A DNA stretch of 5,686 nt from an uncultured Bacteroidales bacterium (GTDB lineage: Bacteria; Bacteroidota; Bacteroidia; Bacteroidales; F082): NCBI GenBank assembly GCA_946410535.1, contig CAMKAR010000152.1:1-5686 (forward strand), written 5' to 3'. Made by a program: the position numbers and the translations under genes. Shown one piece after another: positions 1 to 5,686 of this stretch. Under the pieces are notes generated by a model, which was not told the origin of the DNA, did no database searches, and saw only the letters and a list, made by a program, of their open reading frames with translations. Positions within the stretch are counted from its first letter, which is position 1. Every line of letters starts with the position of its first letter.

Positions 1-2800
1 TGAAGTTCCAGCTCTTGTAGCTGCCGATGGGGATCCAGTTGAAGCGCATCTCCCAGCAGTGCAGGTCGCGGTAGACGCTGATGTTGGTGTAGCTGATGCT
101 GTTGTTGACGAAGTCCCAGCCGGTCGAGAAGGAGATCTTCCACTTGGGCGTGATGCTGATGTCGCCGTTGAGGCCGATGGTGTGCACATGCGTGTTGGTG
201 GCGATGCCCATGAAGGCGGCGTAGGCGATGGAAGTCGTGTAGGTGAGGTTGTAGCTCAGCGAGAGCGACCAGGGCGTGGTCCAGTCGATGTAGCCGTTGG
301 GGTTGCCGAGGATTTCGTTGAGTTCGTCGGGGTCGAACATGCCCGACTTCCGGGCGTTCTCGTTGATTTCGTCGCGCAGGGCCTGGCTGCCCTTCTCCCC
401 TTTCAGTTTCTTGAGGTCGTTTTGGTTGAAGCTGTAGCTGAGGCTGAAACGCCACGTCGAATTCGTCTTGCGGAACAGCCGTCCGTTTTCGGTGAGTTCG
501 AAGCGGTTGATGCGGCGACCCAACGAGTCGGCGGCATAGGGGTCCCACGAGCTGCTGAAGTTGATGCCCAGCTTCTTGAACAAGGTGGTGCGCCCGCTGA
601 TGGAAATGGGCGAGAAATTGACCGAATCCTTGGTGACGTCGTAGTTACCCGAAATGCTGAACGACTCCAAGATGGGGATTTTCGTCAAGCCTGTGATGGT
701 GTCGGTAGCCGATGGCACCTTGATTTCCAAGTTGTTGTTGAAGTTGTAGGTGAGCAGTCCCTGCTGGGTTTGCGAAGGCGTTCCATAAAGGGCGCGGTCG
801 AACTTGTTGTAGATCTGTTCCTTGCCTTCGCCGTCGATGTAGGAGCCGTAGACGCCCCATCGCGGGTCGCCGAAGTTGGGGCGGTAGGTGAAGCCGATGT
901 CGGGGGTGAACACATGGCGTATGGCTCGGATGGGGCCTTTGGCAAAGTTGACCATGCCATAGATCTTGGTGGTGAGCTTGGTGCTCACGCTGAAGTCGAC
1001 CAAGTTGCGGAAGCCGAAGATGGTGTCGGTTTGCAGATGGCCGGTCGAGTCGGTGTCGTGGACCCACTGTTTCTCGAAGCGGTTGAAATACATATAGTCG
1101 TTGAGCGTCACGTTGTTGGTCCACGAGAAATGCTTCAGCAGCTTGATGGTGGCGCCGATGGGCATGGTGTGTTTGATGCCCATTTGGGCGTAGTCGTGGA
1201 TCATGTTGCGTGCCCAGCCGCCAAAGTCGTCGGTGAAGCCCTTGAACAACACGGTGTCGACGTCGTTGACATACATCTTTCCGTTCATCGTGTAGCCCAT
1301 GCTGAGGCTTTGGTACCAGCGTTTCTTGCCTGCCTTGCCGACATTCTGCAAAGGATAGAACGTGTTGACGTTCAAGGTGAGTTCGGGCAACGAGGCGGTC
1401 ACCTGCCGCGTCAGCGTGTTTTGGCTGTGGTTGGCGTTGACGGTGAGGTAGACCTTGCCGGCGAAGTTGGTCTGGTAGGCGATACTCGACTGGAAGGTGT
1501 TGCTCAGCTGGTCGTTGACGGTCGTGGCGTTGTATTTGTTGAAGTTGGAGCTAACGATGTTGACGTTGGCCGAGAAGCTGCGCCTCGGGTGGGCCTTGGT
1601 GTCCTGCTTGTGGGTCCACCTGATCTTGAAGTCGGTGCTTTCCTGGTAGTCGGCGGCGCCTTTCGTGCCTATCTTGTTGACGGCGAAGCCCAAAGCTATC
1701 GAGCCGTTGTGCTTGTAGCGCTTGTTGTAGCGGAACGTCGGCTTGATGCCCCACGAGCCACGGGTGTAGATGTCGCCCAGGATTTGCAAATCGTAATAGT
1801 CGTTGATGGCCCAATAGTAGCCGCCGTTTTCGAGGTAGAAGCCTCGGTTGGCCGACTCGCCGTAGGTGGGGATGATGAGGCCCGACTTCTTGCCTTTCGT
1901 GTTGGGAATCATGGCGAAAGGCAGGGCCAGTGGCAGCGGGATGTCGGCGACGGTCATGTAGATGGGGCCGGTGACGATCTTGTCGTCGGGGATGACCTTG
2001 GCCTTGGTGAACTTGAACTGGTAGTGCGGGTGCTCCTTGAGGTCGCAGGTGGTGTAGCCGCCCGTGCGGATGTTGATGGTGTTGTCGTCCATGCGCTTGA
2101 TGCGCTCGCCGTGGAGGTAGCCGCCTTGCTCCTCGGTCCACACCTTGGTGATGATGCCCTTCTTCGTCTTGAAATTGTAAAGCATCTCGTTGGCCTCAAA
2201 CGTCGATTCGCCTTGGGTGAAGACGGGCCTCCCCTGCCATTTGCCCAACGAGTCCAAAACGCCGTAAGCCTTGCAGGTGCTGGTTTCGAGGTCGAACTCA
2301 AGGCAGGTGGCTTTCAGGGTGATGTCGTCGTATTTCGCCTCGGCGTTGCCGTAATAGTAGATTTTCTTCTGGTTCATGTCGCGATACGACGAGTCGGAGG
2401 CCGAGCAAATCACCTGCACCTCGATGGCCGAGTTGGAGCGCGGCGGGGTGATGCGGCGGCGCTTGGTGTGCTTCAGGGTGTCGTAGCGCAACGAATCCAT
2501 CGGGGCGAGACTGTCGGCAGGAAGCGGCAAAGTGTCGTTCGTCGCCAACGAATCAATGACGGGAGGCACAATCGAATCGGTCAGGATGCTGTCGACCACC
2601 ATTGTAATCGTGTCGACGATGCGCTCCTGTATCATGGTCGTGTCAGCCACAATGCTGTCAACTGCAACAGGCTCAAAATCATGCTTATCTTTCTCAATAT
2701 GAGCGGTTTGCTTGCAGCCGTAAAACAACACGACCATCGCGGCAAGCAACGAAAAAGCCGCCATTGGAAAATAATTCTTATGTGCCGTGCGTTTTGTCAA
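1..2800 (-). CDS. lptD: LptD-like outer-membrane LPS assembly protein, 3' end off the left edge
   Basis: Reading the minus strand gives one open frame of about 933 codons up to the window edge, with no stop. LptD is the outer-membrane barrel that takes lipopolysaccharide from the periplasmic LptA-type bridge and inserts it into the outer leaflet. Numbered from TTG 2800, the protein has a basic N-terminus (MTKRTAHK), a hydrophobic stretch ending in FYGC (Cys29), a Ser/Thr/Asp-rich linker at about 42-112, an OstA/LptA-like beta domain at about 125-265 (YYYGNAEAKYDDITLKA), and then a long region of alternating aromatic strands typical of a beta barrel. Recognisable Bacteroidota LptD motifs are IPLPLALPFAMIPNTKGKKS near 287 and RDLHCWEMRFNWIPIGSYKS near the end. 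Probably only a few dozen C-terminal residues are missing. ATG 2764 is the obvious start, but it leaves a signal sequence with no positive charge. The in-frame TTG at 2800 supplies it, so I prefer TTG, not firmly. The gene is divergent from the amidase gene. Confidence 0.9.
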   Translation of the reverse strand, partial: MTKRTAHKNYFPMAAFSLLAAMVVLFYGCKQTAHIEKDKHDFEPVAVDSIVADTTMIQERIVDTITMVVDSILTDSIVPPVIDSLATNDTLPLPADSLAPMDSLRYDTLKHTKRRRITPPRSNSAIEVQVICSASDSSYRDMNQKKIYYYGNAEAKYDDITLKATCLEFDLETSTCKAYGVLDSLGKWQGRPVFTQGESTFEANEMLYNFKTKKGIITKVWTEEQGGYLHGERIKRMDDNTINIRTGGYTTCDLKEHPHYQFKFTKAKVIPDDKIVTGPIYMTVADIPLPLALPFAMIPNTKGKKSGLIIPTYGESANRGFYLENGGYYWAINDYYDLQILGDIYTRGSWGIKPTFRYNKRYKHNGSIALGFAVNKIGTKGAADYQESTDFKIRWTHKQDTKAHPRRSFSANVNIVSSNFNKYNATTVNDQLSNTFQSSIAYQTNFAGKVYLTVNANHSQNTLTRQVTASLPELTLNVNTFYPLQNVGKAGKKRWYQSLSMGYTMNGKMYVNDVDTVLFKGFTDDFGGWARNMIHDYAQMGIKHTMPIGATIKLLKHFSWTNNVTLNDYMYFNRFEKQWVHDTDSTGHLQTDTIFGFRNLVDFSVSTKLTTKIYGMVNFAKGPIRAIRHVFTPDIGFTYRPNFGDPRWGVYGSYIDGEGKEQIYNKFDRALYGTPSQTQQGLLTYNFNNNLEIKVPSATDTITGLTKIPILESFSISGNYDVTKDSVNFSPISISGRTTLFKKLGINFSSSWDPYAADSLGRRINRFELTENGRLFRKTNSTWRFSLSYSFNQNDLKKLKGEKGSQALRDEINENARKSGMFDPDELNEILGNPNGYIDWTTPWSLSLSYNLTYTTSIAYAAFMGIATNTHVHTIGLNGDISITPKWKISFSTGWDFVNNSISYTNISVYRDLHCWEMRFNWIPIGSYKSWNF

Positions 2801-2812
2801 TGCGAAAACGAT

Positions 2813-2820
2813 TACTTTTG
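2813..2820 (+). promoter_or_regulatory. Bacteroidota-type -7 box for the amidase gene
   Basis: The plus strand reads TACTTTTG, a full match to TAnnTTTG. A TTTG at 2793-2796 could be the -33 element, but the 16-base spacer is shorter than the usual 19-21 or so. Transcription would start near 2826-2827, about 68 bases before ATG 2895. The box lies inside the leader of the divergent lptD transcript. Confidence 0.5.
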
Positions 2821-2838
2821 TACGCTTGAAATTCGCTG

Positions 2839-2846
2839 CAAAGATA
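2839..2846 (-). promoter_or_regulatory. Bacteroidota-type -7 box for the lptD-like gene
   Basis: On the minus strand this reads TATCTTTG, a full match to the Bacteroidota TAnnTTTG -7 consensus. Transcription would start near 2832-2833, giving a leader of about 32 bases to TTG 2800 or about 68 bases to ATG 2764. I see no good TTTG -33 element at the expected distance upstream (about 2866-2870), so the call rests on the -7 box and its position alone. Confidence 0.5.
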
Positions 2847-2894
2847 AACAAATGAACTTTATGAACTATGGTTCAATTTAATTCCAGATTCACT

Positions 2895-3986
2895 ATGATA
2901 GAACGAAAGATTTCCCGATTTGGTGTTTTGCTCTTGATTTTTATGCTGCCTTTGTGCGCCTTGGCCCAGAAGGGCGAGAAGATACAGACCATCGTCATCG
3001 ACGCGGGCCATGGCGGAAAGGACACGGGCGCCTTGGGCAAGGTGACTACTGAAAAGGCCATCAATTTGGCCGTGGCCAAGAAGTTTGGGGCCTACATCGA
3101 AGAGAACATGCCCGACGTGAAGGTGGTCTACACGCGCAAGACCGACAAGTTCATCGAACTGAGCGAACGTGCCGCCATCGCCAACCGCAACAACGCCGAC
3201 GTGTTCGTCTCGATCCACGTCAACTCGACCGAGGGCACCACCACCGCCAACGGTGCGGAGACCTACGTGATGGGTGAGTCGAAAAACGAGAAGAACCTCG
3301 CCGTGGCAAAGAAGGAAAACGCCTCCATCTTGCTGGAAGACAACACCGACGCCTACGACAACTTCGACCCCAACAGCACCGAGGCCTACATCCTCTTCTC
3401 GCTGTCGCAGAGCATGTACCAAAAGCAGAGCCTCGACATCGCCGACAAGGTGCAGAAGCAGTTTGCCGCCAGGGGCCGCCACGACCGTGGCGTGCAGCAG
3501 GCGGGTTTCCTCGTGCTTTGGAAGACCGCCATGCCGAGCATCTTGGTCGAGTTGGGCTTCATCAACAACGCCAAGGAAGAGCAGTTCCTCAACTCGGAGA
3601 AGGGACAGACCCAGATGGCCTTGGCACTCTATCGCGCCTTCGAGGACTACAAGCGCGAGTTTGAGGCCGAAAACCACACCGCAGCCAAGCCCGAAGCGAC
3701 AAAGCCGGCGGCTACGGGCGACACCTATTTTTCAGTCCAGTTTGCCACCCTAAACAAGAGGGTCCCCGTCACCGACAAGGCTTTCAAAGACATAAAAGAG
3801 GTGGATGTCTACGAATACAACGGCGCGTTCCGTTACATTTCGGGAAGGTTTACCAGCAAGGAAGCCGCCACCAAGCGCCAAGCCGAGCTGCGTGCCATGG
3901 GCTACAAGGACGCTTTCGTGGTGGCCTTCGCCAACGGCGAGCGCGGCACCATCAAGCAGGCCGAGGCAGCGCTGAAGGGAAAATAA
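2895..3986 (+). CDS. Secreted N-acetylmuramoyl-L-alanine amidase with C-terminal SPOR domain
   Basis: This is a 363-residue zinc hydrolase of the Amidase_3 (AmiA/B/C) family. The family cuts the bond between N-acetylmuramic acid and L-alanine in peptidoglycan, typically to separate daughter cells. Residues 1-24 form a signal peptide: basic MIERKISR, then a hydrophobic core, then CALA before QKGEK. The catalytic domain covers about 31-255. It carries the expected zinc ligands His39 (DAGHGG), Glu53 (TTEKAIN) and His108 (VSIHVN), and the catalytic Glu219 (LVELGF). A helical insertion at about 130-190 lies where AmiB/C-type enzymes carry an autoinhibitory helix. After an Ala/Lys/Pro/Thr-rich linker (about 256-276), a SPOR-like domain (about 277-350, TYFSVQFATL to AFVVAF) should bind glycan strands stripped of stem peptides at division sites. 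An in-frame ATG at 2868 would add nine residues, but 2895 gives the classic signal peptide. The enzyme appears intact. Confidence 0.93.
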   Translation: MIERKISRFGVLLLIFMLPLCALAQKGEKIQTIVIDAGHGGKDTGALGKVTTEKAINLAVAKKFGAYIEENMPDVKVVYTRKTDKFIELSERAAIANRNNADVFVSIHVNSTEGTTTANGAETYVMGESKNEKNLAVAKKENASILLEDNTDAYDNFDPNSTEAYILFSLSQSMYQKQSLDIADKVQKQFAARGRHDRGVQQAGFLVLWKTAMPSILVELGFINNAKEEQFLNSEKGQTQMALALYRAFEDYKREFEAENHTAAKPEATKPAATGDTYFSVQFATLNKRVPVTDKAFKDIKEVDVYEYNGAFRYISGRFTSKEAATKRQAELRAMGYKDAFVVAFANGERGTIKQAEAALKGK

Positions 3987-4002
3987 TCTTTACCACGCTT
4001 CG

Positions 4003-4036
4003 CGTCATTGCGAGGAGGAACGACGAAGCAATCCAG
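4003..4036. repeat. Copy of a short dispersed palindromic repeat
   Basis: This stretch contains GTCATTGCGAGGAGG followed by CGAAGCAATCC. ATTGC at 4007-4011 pairs with GCAAT at 4028-4032, and CGTC at 4003-4006 can pair with GACG at 4022-4025. From memory, near-identical sequences recur between genes in many Bacteroidota and other bacteria, as a small non-coding dispersed repeat. It starts 17 bases after the amidase stop codon. Only one copy is present in this window, so the repeat call depends on recall rather than on sequence seen here. Confidence 0.6.
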
Positions 4037-4040
4037 AAAA

Positions 4041-4087
4041 ATAACTTGACGGAATCCGTCATTTTTTGCAAGATTCCGTCAAGTTAT
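4041..4087. repeat. Palindrome 1: 16-base perfect inverted repeat with 15-base T-rich loop
   Basis: ATAACTTGACGGAATC at 4041-4056 is the exact reverse complement of 4072-4087. The 15-base spacer contains a run of six T. It is the first of two tandem units with the same arm and the same spacer length, lying between the amidase and the ATPase-nuclease gene. In RNA it would form a strong hairpin, and in DNA a possible cruciform or a site for a dimeric protein. No exact counterpart is known to me. Confidence 0.9.
4048..4067 (+). terminator. Possible weak intrinsic terminator after the amidase gene
   Basis: GACGG at 4048-4052 can pair with CCGTC at 4056-4060 around a three-base loop, followed after one A by six T (4062-4067). 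This is the shape of a small rho-independent terminator. The five-pair stem is short, and it competes with the longer stem of palindrome 1, which uses the same left-arm bases. Confidence 0.3.
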
Positions 4088-4091
4088 CGGC

Positions 4092-4140
4092 GATAAGTTG
4101 ACGGAATCTGCTTTTTTTTGGTCGATTCCGTCAAGTTATC
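4092..4140. repeat. Palindrome 2: 17-base inverted repeat, one mismatch, 15-base T-rich loop
   Basis: GATAAGTTGACGGAATC at 4092-4108 is the reverse complement of 4124-4140 except for one position (G4097 opposite G4135). The 15-base spacer contains eight T in a row. It repeats palindrome 1 with a 51-base period. Only three bases (4089-4091) separate the two units, so the right arm of unit 1 and the left arm of unit 2 also form a palindrome with a three-base loop. The right arm ends 13 bases before the -7 box of the downstream gene. Confidence 0.9.
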
Positions 4141-4153
4141 CGAAAAAAAATTG

Positions 4154-4161
4154 TACTTTTG
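4154..4161 (+). promoter_or_regulatory. Bacteroidota-type -7 box for the ATPase-nuclease gene
   Basis: TACTTTTG fits TAnnTTTG and sits 26 bases before ATG 4188, giving a leader of about 20 bases. No TTTG is found at -33. That position (about 4130-4135) falls inside the right arm of palindrome 2. This box argues that translation starts at ATG 4188 and not at the in-frame TTG 4098, which lies upstream of the promoter inside palindrome 2. Confidence 0.55.
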
Positions 4162-4187
4162 CAGGGTCAAACGAAAAGGATAAATCC

Positions 4188-5621
4188 ATGAATTCCAACG
4201 AAATCATAGGAAGAGAACACGAATTGAACCTTCTCGATAGGTGTTACGCCTCGGGCGAAGCGGAGTTTGTCATCATTTATGGCCGCCGTCGCGTGGGCAA
4301 GACCTTCTTAGTCAGGAAGCATTTTGAGGGCAAGTTCGACTTCGTGCTTACGGGCATCTACAACAAGCCCAAGGCCATCCAGTTGGCCAACTTCGCCAGC
4401 GCACTCGAAGAATATAGCGGCGAAAGCCAACCCGTCCCCGAAACGTGGTTTGAGGCCTTCAACCAGCTGAAACGCCACCTCGCCTCACTGAACAAGGAAC
4501 GGCTGTTGGTGTTCATCGACGAAATGCCCTGGCTCGACACCAAGAAGTCGAACTTCCTCGCAGCCTTCGAGCTGTTCTGGAACGGCTGGGGAGCGGCGCA
4601 AGACCGGCTGATGCTCGTCGTTTGCGGCTCGGCCACCACTTGGATCACCGACAAGATCTTTGCCGACAAAGGCGGTTTGTTCAACCGCGCCACACGGCGC
4701 ATCTACCTGAAACAGTTCACCTTGCATGAAACCGAGCGTTACCTCATCTCACGCAAGATACGCTGGAACCGCAAGACCATCGCCGAGTGCTACATGACGA
4801 TGGGCGGCATCCCTTTCTATCTGCGCCAGCTCAGCCCCGAATTGTCATTCCCCGAAAACATCGACCAGATCTTCTTCAAGCGCAGAGGGGCGCTATGGGA
4901 TGAATACGACCATCTGTTTGCCACATTGTTCCACAGCCCCGAACCCTACATCCAGATTGTGGAAGCCCTCAGCAAGAAACGCAAAGGGCTGACGCGCAGC
5001 GAGTTGGTCGAAACCACCAAAATCACCGACAGCGGAACGCTCACCAAGTTGCTGAAAGACCTTTGCGGCAGCGATTTCATCCAGGCCTACAGCTATTTCG
5101 GCAGCAACAAGAAAAACACGCTCTACCGCCTTTCGGATTTCTACACCTTGTTCTATAACCGTTTCGTGAAGGAGCATTACGGCAAAGACGAAAACTATTG
5201 GACGCACACCCTGACCTCGCCAGCCCACAACGCATGGGCGGGATTGGCTTTCGAGACCTTGTGTTTGCAGCATGTCACGCAAATCAAGAGGCAGTTGGGC
5301 ATTTCGGGCATCCTCTCCGAAGACTCCTCGTGGTTCGCGAAGGGCGGCAACGGCGAGCGCGGTGCGCAAATCGACCTCGTCATCGACCGCAGCGACAACG
5401 TCATCAATCTGTGTGAGATGAAGTTTGCCAAGGACGAGTACGAAATCAGCAAGGAAGACGAGGAGGACCTGCGCCACAAGGCCAACGCCTTCCAAACCCA
5501 GACCAAGACCCGCAAGGCACTGCACCTGACGATGGTGACCACCTACGGCGTGAAGCGCGGAATGTATAGCGACGCCATCCAGTCTCAAGTGCTCTTAGAC
5601 CACCTGTTTTCACCCGAATAA
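4188..5621 (+). CDS. AAA+/STAND-type ATPase (Arch_ATPase-DUF234 family) with PD-(D/E)XK nuclease-like C-terminus
   Basis: This is a 477-residue, probably cytoplasmic ATPase. The N-terminus has the family hallmark IGREHEL (7-13). The Walker A motif is GRRRVGKT (32-39), Walker B is LLVFIDE (106-112, Asp111-Glu112), and a sensor-like strand VVCGSATTW follows (144-152). A winged-helix-like region spans about 255-320 (RSELVETTKITDSGTLTKLL). The C-terminal DUF234-like domain has a full set of PD-(D/E)XK residues: Glu356 (GLAFE), Asp396 (AQIDLVI), and Glu410-x-Lys412 (CEMKF), so nuclease chemistry is plausible. The family belongs to the archaeal-type MNS group of STAND ATPases and is common in multiple copies in Bacteroidales and archaea; its biological role is not established to my knowledge. 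The start is ATG 4188, just behind a -7 box; an upstream TTG at 4098 would add 30 unlikely residues translated from the palindromes. No partner gene is visible downstream before the edge. Confidence 0.9.
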   Translation: MNSNEIIGREHELNLLDRCYASGEAEFVIIYGRRRVGKTFLVRKHFEGKFDFVLTGIYNKPKAIQLANFASALEEYSGESQPVPETWFEAFNQLKRHLASLNKERLLVFIDEMPWLDTKKSNFLAAFELFWNGWGAAQDRLMLVVCGSATTWITDKIFADKGGLFNRATRRIYLKQFTLHETERYLISRKIRWNRKTIAECYMTMGGIPFYLRQLSPELSFPENIDQIFFKRRGALWDEYDHLFATLFHSPEPYIQIVEALSKKRKGLTRSELVETTKITDSGTLTKLLKDLCGSDFIQAYSYFGSNKKNTLYRLSDFYTLFYNRFVKEHYGKDENYWTHTLTSPAHNAWAGLAFETLCLQHVTQIKRQLGISGILSEDSSWFAKGGNGERGAQIDLVIDRSDNVINLCEMKFAKDEYEISKEDEEDLRHKANAFQTQTKTRKALHLTMVTTYGVKRGMYSDAIQSQVLLDHLFSPE

Positions 5622-5686
5622 GATTTTATATATCATTGATTACCAACAATTTACCAACCCCGTGCAAAATACTTGAAATATTTCTC
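5622..5686. other. AT-rich intergenic sequence at the right edge
   Basis: This 65-base stretch follows the ATPase-nuclease stop codon. I see no gene start, no convincing hairpin terminator, and no copy of the upstream palindrome arm. It contains TTACCAAC twice (5640-5647 and 5651-5658), 11 bases apart, which may be chance. Confidence 0.5.

Noticed and set aside
59..2881. A 940-codon open frame on the plus strand, opposite the lptD-like gene
   Set aside because: It is an antisense shadow. Its translation is rich in Val, Gly, Ala, Asp and Glu without recognisable domains, while the minus strand encodes a clear LptD-like protein along its length. The strong G/C preference at third codon positions removes stop codons from the opposite strand.
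2859..3677. A 272-codon minus-strand open frame across the amidase gene
   Set aside because: It lies opposite the catalytic domain, whose zinc ligands are all intact in the plus-strand frame. The antisense product is Val/Leu/Gly-rich and featureless.
4040..4140. CRISPR array
   Set aside because: The repeats alternate in direction, spacers are only 15 and 3 bases, and there are no cas genes.
4040..4140. Invertible promoter (phase-variable switch) of the Bacteroides type
   Set aside because: The -7 box at 4154-4161 lies outside the inverted arms, the loops are too short, and no recombinase gene is in the window. Long reads showing both orientations would reopen the idea.
4098..4187. N-terminal extension of the ATPase-nuclease from the in-frame TTG at 4098
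   Set aside because: The extension would be translated from palindrome 2 and from the -7 box itself. The family's usual N-terminus (IGREHEL close to the start) fits ATG 4188.
4893..5588. A 231-codon minus-strand open frame across the ATPase-nuclease gene
   Set aside because: It is antisense to the winged-helix and nuclease region, which carry recognisable motifs on the plus strand. No promoter-like box or family motif supports it.

Overview
The window looks like chromosomal DNA from a fairly GC-rich member of the Bacteroidales (Bacteroidota). Three things point there. The outer-membrane LPS-assembly protein is of the Bacteroidota LptD type. The -7 promoter boxes fit TAnnTTTG, the form used by the Bacteroidota primary sigma factor. 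The start codons lack obvious Shine-Dalgarno sequences. I cannot fix family or genus from the sequence.

Layout. (1) Positions 1-2800, minus strand: a large lptD-like gene whose 3' end runs off the left edge. (2) About 2801-2894: a compact divergent control region in which the two -7 boxes face each other and nearly overlap. (3) 2895-3986, plus strand: a secreted zinc N-acetylmuramoyl-L-alanine amidase with a C-terminal SPOR domain. (4) 3987-4187: a 200-base intergenic region. It holds a copy of a short dispersed repeat, then two tandem palindromes built from four copies of one 17-base arm, then a promoter-like -7 box. (5) 4188-5621, plus strand: an AAA+/STAND-type ATPase of the Arch_ATPase-DUF234 kind with a C-terminal PD-(D/E)XK nuclease-like domain. 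(6) 5622-5686: AT-rich non-coding sequence to the right edge.

How the genes relate. LptD and the amidase are both cell-envelope genes: one inserts LPS into the outer membrane, the other cuts peptidoglycan cross-bridging stems during growth and division. They share a control region, so coordinated or mutually exclusive expression is plausible. The ATPase-nuclease has no visible link to envelope work. It has its own likely promoter and sits behind repetitive DNA, so it looks like an accessory gene placed next to a core envelope pair. Its base composition and codon choice are not obviously different from its neighbours.

The least explained part is the double palindrome in front of the ATPase-nuclease gene. 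Its last arm covers the place where the -33 promoter element should lie. No complete new system can be demonstrated from this window alone.
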